This document shows positions 17,951 through 26,237 of a DNA stretch of 64,000 nucleotides, in pieces (position 1 is the stretch's first letter; each line of letters opens with the position of its first letter). The notes under the pieces were generated by a model, which saw only the letters and a program-made list of their open reading frames with translations, had not been told where the DNA came from and searched no databases. The translations under genes and the position numbers were made by a program. This DNA comes from Cellulosilyticum sp. I15G10I2. GTDB taxonomy: Bacteria; Bacillota; Clostridia; Lachnospirales; Cellulosilyticaceae. The stretch covers positions 1 to 64,000 of the forward strand of contig NZ_FMMP01000007.1 of the NCBI RefSeq assembly GCF_900095725.1, given 5' to 3'.

Positions 17951-19116
17951 AGCCCATCACCCTCCCTTTCTATCTCATGAATGATGTCTTCCATAAGCCG
18001 CCTAGCCTCATCCGAACATTCCTCGCCCTTCATATCCTTATAAAAGTCATTAAAAAGTTCAAGCCTTGTCTTGTCCCTAAAATCTGCTGCGATATTGGTC
18101 GCTTTCTCTCTTGCTATTTTGTTCTCTCTTTGGAGTTCCATAAAATAAGGATAGGTTCCTTTAATTTTAGCTACCGGATCTATAAGCTCCCCTTCATCTG
18201 TTAACACCACTTTAATATAATCTTCCCGGTTACCGAGTGTATAAACTTCTTCTTTAAGTAGATCATCCATTTTACCCTTAAGTATTCTAAAGTCTCTTTT
18301 GGGTTTGAACGCTTTAAGTCTTACATGAACACTGCCATCTTCTGACACTTCAACTATCGTTAGACCCTTTTTTTGATTCACTTCGGAAAAAGAATATTTG
18401 AGAAGTGACCCCGAATATCTGATTTTATCACTGCCTACTTTTTGAGGCCCATGCAAATGCCCAAGTGCCGTATAGTTAAATCTGTCAAAATAGGATGCAT
18501 TAATAAGATCTATCCCACCTATCTCAGAATCACTAAATTCTAAGTCGCATTCTTCTTTGGCTTTATCACTTCTATAAGTAATGTAACCATGCGCTACTGC
18601 TACATTTCTTTCATTAACGTCCATTTCTTCATGAATTGATTCTATAATCTTGCGCATAGCATCATCATGGGTTTTTATGGCACTATCTTCAAAGAGTTCT
18701 CTTACAACGGCCGGCGGTGCATAAGGAATCAGATAAAAATTAACAGGACCATGTCCGTCCTGTAATACAACCTTTTTACATTGTCTTTTAATAAGTCCGC
18801 CTATATGTAGTCCACTGTTTGTTAAAAGCTCACTGGCAAATTCAAGTCTTTCATTCCCATCATGATTGCCTGCCAGAGCAATAACAGGTGTATTTAAATC
18901 TCTCACAATTTTATTTAAGGCTCTATTAAGAAGCTCTACAGCTTCTATAGGAGGTACCGATCTGTCATATAAGTCTCCTGCTATCACAAATGCTTCTGGT
19001 TTTTCTTCCTCTATAATCTCAAACACTTGCTCCATCACAAATGCTTGGTCTTCTGTCATATGAAAGCCGTTAACTTGTTTACCGATATGCCAGTCCCCTG
19101 TATGAATAATTTTCAC
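17947..19116 (-). CDS. sbcD: Exonuclease subunit SbcD (Mre11-like)
   Basis: The protein (about 389 residues) carries all calcineurin-type phosphoesterase motifs in order: TGDWHIGK, IAGDLYDRS, LAGNHDGNERL, VAHGYI and ALGHLHGPQK. It is the manganese-dependent nuclease partner of SbcC. I prefer the GTG at 19116, giving the family-typical MKIIHTGDWH start behind GGGGGTGAAG; a TTG one codon upstream is also possible. It is first in the sbcDC operon. Confidence 0.96.
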   Translation of the reverse strand: MKIIHTGDWHIGKQVNGFHMTEDQAFVMEQVFEIIEEEKPEAFVIAGDLYDRSVPPIEAVELLNRALNKIVRDLNTPVIALAGNHDGNERLEFASELLTNSGLHIGGLIKRQCKKVVLQDGHGPVNFYLIPYAPPAVVRELFEDSAIKTHDDAMRKIIESIHEEMDVNERNVAVAHGYITYRSDKAKEECDLEFSDSEIGGIDLINASYFDRFNYTALGHLHGPQKVGSDKIRYSGSLLKYSFSEVNQKKGLTIVEVSEDGSVHVRLKAFKPKRDFRILKGKMDDLLKEEVYTLGNREDYIKVVLTDEGELIDPVAKIKGTYPYFMELQRENKIAREKATNIAADFRDKTRLELFNDFYKDMKGEECSDEARRLMEDIIHEIEREGDGL

Positions 19117-19448
19117 CAAACTTCACCCCCGCTAATAATCCAATTTATGCCTTAATGATACTATTTTTTCCTATATCTGTCAAAAGAAGATTATCAAATA
19201 AGATTGCAACTGCGTTTAATCGCCTACCGTCTAAAATAAGTCATTAGCAAAAGGTTACTTCCGAAAACAGATTTCAGAAGCTTGTAGTAGCATCAATCGG
19301 ACAGTTAAATACTTTTAAACTGCTCATAATTTACACTCATTTTCCTATTAGTGGCTCATTGTCCGACAGCTAATCTTGTCCTAGACTCTTATTTCACAAC
19401 TCGTCTAGGGTAAAATCAGGAATCAAAATAAAGCACAGATAAGCTAAT
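19117..19448. other. Intergenic region, nothing recognised
   Basis: This stretch of about 330 bp upstream of sbcD and downstream of the next gene is AT-rich. Both strands have frequent stops. I see no tRNA, repeat or convincing hairpin. It should contain the sbcDC promoter, but I cannot place the boxes with confidence. Confidence 0.4.
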
Positions 19449-20021
19449 CTAATAATAAGGATTTGTATATTCTATAAATGAGCTTTTATTAAAGTCTATT
19501 TTAAACTTATATAATTTACCAGAAGGATGGCTAAACTCTATAGCTAGTACATCTTCGTTTATCCATTCTAATTTTGTGCGATCACTTATCATTATATCTC
19601 CCCATTTTTCTATTAATATGCTCCCTACATATTTCTTGAATAAATATAGTTTCCTTATGTAAAAATCAGAAGATGAAGTTTCAAATCCTGCACTAGTATA
19701 CTTTGTTAGAACTTCATATTCACCTGAAGGTGACTGTATTTGAATTTGCCTTGTACTCATTTCAAATACTCCTATTATTATATATACAAATACTACAAGT
19801 GAAAAAATGGTTATTGTCATAGCAACCTTTTTATTTATTTTATTTTTTCTTATATATTGAGCTACTATTGCACAACCAAAAGCTACTACTAAACAAAAAT
19901 ATAACTCTTCACTTATTAATACTAACTTGTATACTTCTCTTAAAATCATTACTATAATATAACATACTCCGATCATTGCTATATATAGGTTTTCTATTAT
20001 ATTTACAAGAACCGCTTTCAT
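19449..20021 (-). CDS. Small membrane-anchored protein, DUF5412-like, copy A
   Basis: The 190-residue protein has three hydrophobic segments in the first 90 residues. A soluble, probably extracytoplasmic C-terminal domain follows, with SPSGEYEVLTKYTSAGFETS and EWINEDVLAIEF. The SPSG...SAG pattern resembles DUF5412 proteins of Firmicutes; function unknown. The start follows TTGAGGAGAAACT. It is a clear tandem paralog of the next gene (20165-20731), sharing layout and motifs, and has the low-GC codon use of its neighbours. Confidence 0.7.
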   Translation of the reverse strand: MKAVLVNIIENLYIAMIGVCYIIVMILREVYKLVLISEELYFCLVVAFGCAIVAQYIRKNKINKKVAMTITIFSLVVFVYIIIGVFEMSTRQIQIQSPSGEYEVLTKYTSAGFETSSSDFYIRKLYLFKKYVGSILIEKWGDIMISDRTKLEWINEDVLAIEFSHPSGKLYKFKIDFNKSSFIEYTNPYY

Positions 20022-20164
20022 AGTTTCTCCTCAACTTTATAATTACAATCTAAGACTATTTAATAATTCAAACATAACTTCACCTTATTAAAAATTAATA
20101 TGAAACTAGAACGTATATCCTATTCTTAAAAATAAACATTGAAATTACATATAATAATAGAAAA

Positions 20165-20731
20165 TTAACGTAAAATACTTATATCTGTTGAAATTTTATT
20201 TGTATTAAAATTCACTTTATATATATGTAATTCATTATTGTAGTGATATTTAAATCTAATTTCTAGTATATCCTCATTTATCCACTGTAGTGTTGTCAAC
20301 TTGTCATTTATTATTACCCCACCGGTTTTTTCAAGTATTATTGCGTTTAGATATTTTTTAAAAATAAGCATCTGCACTCTATAAAACTTAGTGGCACCAG
20401 TTTCAAACCCGACAAGAGTGTTTTGAGCTATAATTTTATGTTTTCCAGAAGGAGATTCTAATAAGATATATTTCGAAGCATATCTGGAAGATATTGTAAA
20501 TAAAATAAGTATTATGGTTAATAAAAATATTATTATTATACTATTTTTTTTAGTATTGATTAATATGCTAATTAAAATGCCAAAACTAATAGCTATTAGT
20601 AAATAAAAATATAAATCTTCTCTTATAAGTTCTAATTCATATACTTTTTTTAAAATCATAACTCCTATATAAAATAATCCAATTAAACCTATATATAGAT
20701 TAATTACTATTTGTACTACACTAGATTTCAT
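20165..20731 (-). CDS. Small membrane-anchored protein, DUF5412-like, copy B
   Basis: The 188-residue protein has the same plan as copy A: VINLYIGLIGLFYIGVMILKK, two more membrane segments, then SPSGKHKIIAQNTLVGFETG, a KKYLNAIILEKTGGV strand pair and LQWINEDILEIRF. The two arose by tandem duplication and have diverged substantially. It is more AT-rich than the surrounding genes. The start follows GAAGGAGAACAT. Function is unknown. Confidence 0.7.
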   Translation of the reverse strand: MKSSVVQIVINLYIGLIGLFYIGVMILKKVYELELIREDLYFYLLIAISFGILISILINTKKNSIIIIFLLTIILILFTISSRYASKYILLESPSGKHKIIAQNTLVGFETGATKFYRVQMLIFKKYLNAIILEKTGGVIINDKLTTLQWINEDILEIRFKYHYNNELHIYKVNFNTNKISTDISILR

Positions 20732-20834
20732 ATGTTCTCCTTCGCAAATGTATTAATTTTTATTATCCAAGAGTATAGATAATTTTTTATTATTGGTGGT
20801 TCTTTTTTAATAAGAGAAAATACATAAAAAAAGT

Positions 20835-20891
20835 AAAAGAGTTTATAGACACTGAGAATTAAGGTCAGTTCAAATACCTATAAACTCTTTT
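20835..20891 (-). terminator. Intrinsic terminator of the Pnkp-like gene
   Basis: Perfect 14-bp arms AAAAGAGTTTATAG and CTATAAACTCTTTT surround a loop of about 29 nt. They lie just after the stop at 20941 on the minus strand. Confidence 0.65.
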
Positions 20892-20940
20892 TTATTTTAT
20901 TATAAGGGATATTTTTTTAAAAATACAGACTATTCCATCT

Positions 20941-22140
20941 CTACTTTAATAACGGCCTTGAAGGCTCATAATAAACAGCCTTAACCTTGACATCCACGAT
21001 CTCCTTCTCGGGATATCTCAGTGCTGTCAGCTTCCCTCCAAATACGCAGCCTGTATCAATATTCGCTGTGTTATTCATGATTTTTACACTTTCCCTAGGG
21101 GTATGTCCATAAACAACAAATGCTTTGCCATGATAGCCTTTTGCCCAGTTAAGCCTTATGGGAAGTCCCAGCTTATCTACTTTGCCTGTCGTTTCTCCAA
21201 ACATAGCTAAGTTACGAATATTCTTTGATCCTCTGCCGTGCAGCTTCTCCTTGAGCCCCGCATGGGCAACTACCAGTTTCCCATCATCAAAAACATAGTG
21301 ACTGATAAGTTTATCAAGAAACTGCTTAACTTCTTCTACAAATGCTTCCGGCTCATGAGACAGCTCCTCTAATGTGATTTCAAGCCCATGAGCAATTTTA
21401 ACATTTGCACCTTTTAGTTTACGCTGCAGCTTGCCATCATGATTACCTAACGTACAGTATGCCGTCCCTTCTTTTATCATAGACATAACAAGCCTTAATA
21501 CCGCTGCACTTTTAGGCCCGCGGTCCACAAGGTCTCCTGTAAATGCTGCAATTCTTCCTTCTGGAGAATAGGCTGAGTATTTATCCCGATCTACTACGTA
21601 ACCTAATTTTTCTAAGAGCTCACACAATTCATCATAACACCCATGAACATCTCCAATGATATCAAAGGGCCCGTGGATATCTCTTTTATTGTTGTATAGT
21701 TTGGTACGTAACACTTCTGCCTGACGTGCCTCTTCCTCGCCAGTAAATACATACACATACCTAAACCCTTCTTTTTCTAGACTGCTGATTTTATGTGCTT
21801 TTTCCTCTATTGATAGGAGGTCATTAAATACAATGGCTACTGGAAAACAATGATGCTTTTTAGCAAGTGTCACTACTCTTTTTCTCTCTTTTTCTTGTGT
21901 ATTATCCGCATCTATGACGGTTAGCTTAGCATCACGCAGCCTCTTGCCCGCTACATCATATAATGCATTCAATATATCTTCTTGGGTTATCTGCTCACTT
22001 TCATCCTCTATCAAGTCTTTAAAATAATCAAAGGTTAAAACCTCTGATGCGTTAAAATTCGCCTTAAAAAAAACAGACTTTTCGCCCTCAGATGCACCTA
22101 TTAATGTTACTAGTGATAATTCTGGGATATCTATTTGCAT
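20941..22140 (-). CDS. Pnkp-like metallophosphoesterase with a degenerate kinase domain
   Basis: The C-terminal two thirds of this 399-residue protein is a calcineurin-type phosphatase of the bacterial Pnkp/PrpE group: DIIGDVHGCYDELCELL, FTGDLVDRGPKS, LGNHDGKLQRKL, VVAHAGL and VVYGHTPRE. The first 150 residues follow the layout of the Pnkp polynucleotide kinase. The P-loop, however, reads GASEGEKS instead of GxxxxGKS, so the last glycine is glutamate and kinase activity is doubtful. The ligase domain of clostridial Pnkp is absent and no Hen1 gene is adjacent. It could act as a 2',3'-phosphatase or Ap4A-type hydrolase. Confidence 0.8.
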   Translation of the reverse strand: MQIDIPELSLVTLIGASEGEKSVFFKANFNASEVLTFDYFKDLIEDESEQITQEDILNALYDVAGKRLRDAKLTVIDADNTQEKERKRVVTLAKKHHCFPVAIVFNDLLSIEEKAHKISSLEKEGFRYVYVFTGEEEARQAEVLRTKLYNNKRDIHGPFDIIGDVHGCYDELCELLEKLGYVVDRDKYSAYSPEGRIAAFTGDLVDRGPKSAAVLRLVMSMIKEGTAYCTLGNHDGKLQRKLKGANVKIAHGLEITLEELSHEPEAFVEEVKQFLDKLISHYVFDDGKLVVAHAGLKEKLHGRGSKNIRNLAMFGETTGKVDKLGLPIRLNWAKGYHGKAFVVYGHTPRESVKIMNNTANIDTGCVFGGKLTALRYPEKEIVDVKVKAVYYEPSRPLLK

Positions 22141-22334
22141 ATTATAAACACTCCTATCTGTGTAGATGCTCTAAATACATCTTCTCTCTCCAAAATGCTT
22201 AGTCATTCTTACTTTATTGTTTCTCAATAAAGAATTATTTTATACTCATGTATTATTTAATTCCCACAAGCTAAAGAACTATTGATTCGCATACAAAAAA
22301 AGTAGGAAGATTTTTTTCTCCTGCTTCTTTTTGA

Positions 22335-22738
22335 CTATTTAATTAACAGAAGAGACATCTGGGGCACAAAAGTTATGACCATCAGGGTAAATAAAAGAAA
22401 CGCAATAAACGGCAGCGTGCCTTTAATAACCTCTGAAATAGACATCTTGCTGATCCCTGATGCTACAAAGAGATTGAGTCCAAAAGGTGGAGTCAGCATA
22501 CCAATAGCAAGGTTTACGATCATAATTACCCCAAAGTGGATAGGATTTATACCAATATCAATCATGATTGGAAGGAAAAGCGGTGTTAAAATCTGAACAG
22601 CTGCCGCTTCCGTTGGTGTAGCAAAACCTAAGTAGATTTCCCCTAAGATAATAAGTGGCATAAGAATACCAAAAAACGCATCCTTAAAAGCAATCAACAC
22701 TTCCACAAATTTTGGAAAAGCTTCGAGGATAAAACACC
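22335..22738 (-). pseudogene. Remnant of a TRAP transporter large permease (DctM)
   Basis: The frame reads as the last part of a DctM protein: AFFGILMPLIILGEIYLG, PTEAAAV, then ILTPLFLPIMIDIGINPIHFG and LLTPPFGLNLFVASGISK. About 300 N-terminal residues are missing. The region normally found between PTEAAAV and ILTP, about 100 residues, has also been deleted in frame. The homologous frame runs up to about 22738 and then stops abruptly at the AraC remnant. No DctP or DctQ gene is near. A weak hairpin with T-run follows at 22292-22333. Confidence 0.8.
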
Positions 22739-23062
22739 AAACGCGTCCTTGAAGTGCAAAGTTATATTGATGAACATTTCAAAACAGAGCCGTCCTTAGA
22801 GTTACTTGCTTTGTTATTTTTCCTCGATAAATACTACCTAGCTCATTTATTTAAAGACATTACCAGCTTCACTATCAAGCAGTATATTTTGCTTAAAAAA
22901 ATTGCCTTTGCAAAAAACGAACTGCACTTTACCAATAAGAGTATCACTGAGATCTCCCTCGATGCCGGTTTTAACAGTCAAAGTAACTTCATCCGGATCT
23001 TTCAAAAGAAAGAGGGTATGACCCCTCTTCAGTATCGCATCTACTATCGCAAAAATACGTAA
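22733..23062 (+). pseudogene. Remnant of an AraC-family regulator (C-terminal DNA-binding part)
   Basis: The frame encodes about 110 residues of an AraC-type double helix-turn-helix: YIDEHFKTEPSLELLALLF, then ITEISLDAGFNSQSNFIRIF and GMTPLQYR. A stop at 22730 and the TRAP remnant cut it off on the N-terminal side, where the ligand-sensing domain should be. A few residues in the first helix-turn-helix are unusual (LLALLFFLDKYYLAHLFKD), which fits decay. A terminator follows directly. Confidence 0.75.
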
Positions 23063-23104
23063 AAACGCTGAGCGCCCTTACTAACTGGGGTTCTCAGCGT
23101 TTTT
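23061..23104 (+). terminator. Intrinsic terminator after the AraC remnant
   Basis: Perfect 12-bp arms AAAAACGCTGAG and CTCAGCGTTTTT form a strong hairpin with its own T-run. It survives although the gene before it is broken. Confidence 0.8.
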
Positions 23105-23416
23105 TATGATAACTATCTCATTATTCTTCTTTACACAAAGCACATTCAGTCAAGGTCCATCCACATGATCCCGCCTCACATCCTGAGTTATCCACATCTT
23201 TTCTAATTTAAATCCCAAATCTATGTATAACGCTCTAGCTTCTACTTCCGTTAAGTCATGAAAATACCGTTATTTTTATATTTTTAGTTTTGTGACTTTC
23301 TTACAGATAAAACGCTATGAACAGCATATAATAAGTCTATAGTCAATTTATAACAGACTATAAAAAAATATTCTCTGTTATAAAAATGTTATAAAAACCG
23401 AAAGGAGATGTGAATT
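23105..23416. other. Gene-free gap with a lone DnaA box, upstream of thioredoxin
   Basis: The gap contains one perfect TTATCCACA (23188-23196) and a poorer CCATCCACA 31 bp before it, the same offset as in the two DnaA-box arrays. The rest is AT-rich and should hold the thioredoxin promoter. No gene was seen. Confidence 0.35.
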
Positions 23417-23728
23417 ATGTCAACACTTAAAATCACCAGAGAGAATTATGAAAAAGAAGTCATGAAATCTGATAAACCTGTCCTTCTTGATTTCTGGGCA
23501 CCTTGGTGCGGCCCTTGTCGTGCAGTATCTCCAGTTATAGATCAAATCGCCCAAGAAGTCCAAACAGCAAAAATATGTAAAATTAATATAGATGAACAGC
23601 CTGAACTCGCAAGCGCCTATGGCGTTATGAGTATTCCTACACTAAAAGTAATCAAAAACGGCCAGGTTGTCAATTCTTCTGTTGGCGCAAAATCAAAAGC
23701 TGATATTTTAAAAATGTTAAATATCTAA
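23417..23728 (+). CDS. trxA: Thioredoxin
   Basis: The 103-residue protein is a full-length thioredoxin with active site WAPWCGPCR near residue 30, the cis-proline region MSIPTLKVIKNG, and no signal peptide. It acts as a cytoplasmic disulfide reductase. The start follows GAAAGGAGATGTGAATT. It is monocistronic, with a strong terminator after it; no thioredoxin reductase gene is adjacent. Confidence 0.95.
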   Translation: MSTLKITRENYEKEVMKSDKPVLLDFWAPWCGPCRAVSPVIDQIAQEVQTAKICKINIDEQPELASAYGVMSIPTLKVIKNGQVVNSSVGAKSKADILKMLNI

Positions 23729-23754
23729 AATTTAATCCTAATTGCTATAAATTT

Positions 23755-23777
23755 GGCCCGCTCTTTATGAGCGGGCC
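23755..23777 (+). terminator. Terminator between thioredoxin and the YczE-like gene
   Basis: Perfect 9-bp GC-rich arms GGCCCGCTC and GAGCGGGCC enclose a 5-nt loop. It lies between two convergent genes and could serve both. Confidence 0.75.
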
Positions 23778-23781
23778 TTGG

Positions 23782-24501
23782 TTAATTTAAATGAGACTCT
23801 ATACCTGATACTTTTATTTCTTGCGTCAAAACTATTTCTTTGGTAAAAGTTGTCTCTTGACTTTGCGGGGCAACCAGTAATACATGCAGTTTTTCTCCAT
23901 ATAACTTATTAAATAAAGCCACCAGCCTGCCAACAAACAGAACGGCCATAATAGTTCCAATTCCAATACCGATTATTTTTCCCTCTAAAAGAAAGCCGCA
24001 AATAGTACTTATTAGAACAAATATCCCATCAAACCAGTTTTTTACATAACCAAAGTCTTTTTGCAGTTTCTCAGAAAGCATTTGCACCAACCCCTCTGGT
24101 GCATTGGGTACAATTTTCATATGTACTGTAAGTACTACCCCAAGTGCTGTTAGTGTGATAGCTGCTGCCAAAAGCCAAATCCTGCTCCAGATGTTTGTAG
24201 GCTCTATCTGAACAAATTGATTAAAAAAATCTGTATATCTTCCAAATAAAATACTGAATGGCAGCTGCAATAATAAAGCTACCTTAAAATCTCTACCCAT
24301 TAAAATAGCCTGCGCAATAATAAAAAAGATGTACAAAACAATTGTAATATTACCTAGTGAAAGCCCTGTTGCATAAGAGATCACATAAGGTACTGAATTA
24401 AGCGCCGACACACCTAAACCAGTTTTTGTATTAATTATAACGCCCAGCGAAAGAATCCCAATCCCTATCATGTAAATGACTAGTCTTAATATCTGTCTCA
24501 T
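23782..24501 (-). CDS. YczE/YitT-like integral membrane protein
   Basis: The 239-residue protein has about five to six hydrophobic segments. It starts with GIGILSLGVIINTKTGLGVSALNSVPY, the pattern of the YczE/DUF6198 family of Firmicutes, whose biochemical function is unknown. The last 25 residues are polar and cytoplasmic-looking. The start near AGGACAAGATAG is not strongly supported by a ribosome-binding site. Confidence 0.75.
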   Translation of the reverse strand: MRQILRLVIYMIGIGILSLGVIINTKTGLGVSALNSVPYVISYATGLSLGNITIVLYIFFIIAQAILMGRDFKVALLLQLPFSILFGRYTDFFNQFVQIEPTNIWSRIWLLAAAITLTALGVVLTVHMKIVPNAPEGLVQMLSEKLQKDFGYVKNWFDGIFVLISTICGFLLEGKIIGIGIGTIMAVLFVGRLVALFNKLYGEKLHVLLVAPQSQETTFTKEIVLTQEIKVSGIESHLN

Positions 24502-24639
24502 CTATCTTGTCCTATCTATCCCTATATTTTAATCAGTAATACGCTGATCTATCTTATATAGTATCACATATCTAGCAGCGTAAGCTATCTTAACTTTATA
24601 TCCAATTTTACACAAGGGATTTAAAGACTTCATAATTGT

Positions 24640-25887
24640 TTACTCAGTATATATTCTATTCTTAATTTCAAAGCTTTTGCCTTCCCAGTTGCGAAGTACC
24701 GCCTTTTCACTTCCAATATAAGAAATATAGTTTGGAAGAATAGGCGTCTTGCCAAGCCCTTTAGGTCCATTTACAATATAGGTCGGCACCGCCATACCGG
24801 AGGTCCGTCCTCTTAGAGACTCCATGATCTCCATGCCTTCTTCTATCCTTACCCAGAAATGTGATGTACCTTTTACGGTCTTTGGGTGAAATATGTAATA
24901 GGGTTTAACCCTCATTTTAAGGAGACTTTGATTAAGTTTTCTTACAACATATTTATCATTATTTACGCCATTTAAGAGCACCATTTGATTACCTAGAGGA
25001 ATACCCGCATCTGCCAACATTTCACAAGCTCTTTTAGAGTCTTTGGTAATCTCTCTTGGGCTGTTAAAATGGGTATTGATATAAATAGGATGATACTTTT
25101 TGAGTATATTAACGAGTTCAGGGGTAATCCTTTGCGGCAGTGTAACCGGTGTTCTTGTGCCAAAACGAATGATTTCTACATGCTTAATGCTTCTAAGCTC
25201 CACTAAGATCCATTCTATCGTGGCATCATCCAGCAAAAAAGCATCTCCGCCCGTTATCAAAATATCCCTAAGTTCCTTATTGGCCCTTACATAGTTAATG
25301 GCATTTTGTAATTTTTCCTTAGACGAGTGCTTATCATGTTCGCCTATCATCCTGCGCCTTTGGCAGAATCTGCAGTACATCCCACAGAGATTGGTAACCT
25401 TAATAATAAGCCTGTCAGGATATCTTCTTGTAATCAGTTCATCTGGTGCCCACCCAGCTTCATCCATAGGATCAAGCTCCCCTTCATCATTAAGTTCAAT
25501 AAAAGAAGGTACAGACTGACGTTTAATAGGGCATAGATCATCATCTGGATCGATAAGAGACATATAATAAGGTGATATACCATATCTGAAAGTACGTCCA
25601 ACAGTCATAATCTTCTCTTTTTCATCTAACGCAAGTCCAAGAATATCTCCTAGGTCCTCAGTCCGGGTAAATCTATTTTGAAGCTGCCACTTATAATCAT
25701 TCCACTGCGCTTCTGTGGCATTTAGCTTATGTAAAATTTTATTTTTTTGAAACTTCATTTTGTCACTATCTTCTAGTCCTGTTTTAATCTTATCTTTAAT
25801 AAATTCATAATCCTCAATAGTTTGTTTCAAATGAAAAAATTGATTATCTTCTCTTACTTTTTCTTGTATCTCAAAAATATTATTCAT
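24640..25887 (-). CDS. eam: Glutamate 2,3-aminomutase (radical SAM, PLP)
   Basis: The protein (415 residues) is of the lysine 2,3-aminomutase family with the radical-SAM cluster motif CGMYCRFC near residue 168. The two aspartates that hold the lysine side chain in true lysine aminomutases are replaced by Lys336 (FHPKT) and Asn373 (IVNGPKG). This is the exchange, with the same 37-residue offset, described for the clostridial glutamate enzyme. It should convert L-glutamate to beta-glutamate, a compatible solute. The ATG at 25887 follows CCAGGAGG; the frame extends upstream, but that part is riboswitch RNA. It is regulated by a c-di-AMP riboswitch. Confidence 0.85.
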   Translation of the reverse strand: MNNIFEIQEKVREDNQFFHLKQTIEDYEFIKDKIKTGLEDSDKMKFQKNKILHKLNATEAQWNDYKWQLQNRFTRTEDLGDILGLALDEKEKIMTVGRTFRYGISPYYMSLIDPDDDLCPIKRQSVPSFIELNDEGELDPMDEAGWAPDELITRRYPDRLIIKVTNLCGMYCRFCQRRRMIGEHDKHSSKEKLQNAINYVRANKELRDILITGGDAFLLDDATIEWILVELRSIKHVEIIRFGTRTPVTLPQRITPELVNILKKYHPIYINTHFNSPREITKDSKRACEMLADAGIPLGNQMVLLNGVNNDKYVVRKLNQSLLKMRVKPYYIFHPKTVKGTSHFWVRIEEGMEIMESLRGRTSGMAVPTYIVNGPKGLGKTPILPNYISYIGSEKAVLRNWEGKSFEIKNRIYTE

Positions 25888-25936
25888 AGGCCAATCAACC
25901 TCCTGGAAAAATTTTGGGACTAAAAATAAAAGCGAT

Positions 25937-26072
25937 ACCCCCCTTCCTTTCAAAGCTTCCGAGGTTAGCTGTCGGGTTCGGGCCGAAAGGATCTCTAGCC
26001 CTACCAGAAAATGTTCTGGATTCACCCCCAAAATTGGTTCCCCCGTATCCTGCTTACTTTAATATGCAGGAA
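25937..26072 (-). promoter_or_regulatory. c-di-AMP riboswitch (ydaO/yuaA class)
   Basis: On the minus strand the leader contains the hallmark segments of the ydaO class in order: ACGGGGGAACCAATTTTGGG, GTGAATCC, an AGGGCT-type joint, CGGCCCGAACCCGACAGCTA and CCTCGGAAGC, ending in GAAAGGA. A T-rich stretch (CTTTTATTTTT) follows, consistent with a terminator that is favoured when ligand is bound. The aminomutase ribosome-binding site comes next. The ligand of this class is c-di-AMP. Confidence 0.9.
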
Positions 26073-26115
26073 TTCAGCACGTCCAGTATTCATTTCTAAT
26101 GATTACCTGTCTTTA

Positions 26116-26145
26116 ATTATATTACATTGTTAGAATATTTGTCAA
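26116..26145 (-). promoter_or_regulatory. Promoter of the riboswitch-aminomutase unit
   Basis: A perfect -35 TTGACA (26140-26145) and perfect -10 TATAAT (26116-26121) are separated by 18 bp on the minus strand. Transcription would start near 26109, about 40 nt before the riboswitch aptamer. Confidence 0.8.
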
Positions 26146-26237
26146 ATTGCAGGAAAAAAATCATATGATGAATGCACTAAAAAAATCCCTGTCTGAAATG
26201 ATTATTCATATCAAACAAGGACTACCGCTATTACCTT

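Noticed and set aside
19260-19330. Possible gene remnant upstream of sbcD
   Set aside because: Translation in all frames is broken by stops and gives no recognisable motif.
24640-26031. Lysine 2,3-aminomutase with a longer N-terminus starting at 26031
   Set aside because: The extra 48 residues translate the c-di-AMP riboswitch, and AGGAGG lies before the ATG at 25887. The two substrate residues are Lys and Asn, not the two Asp of lysine enzymes.
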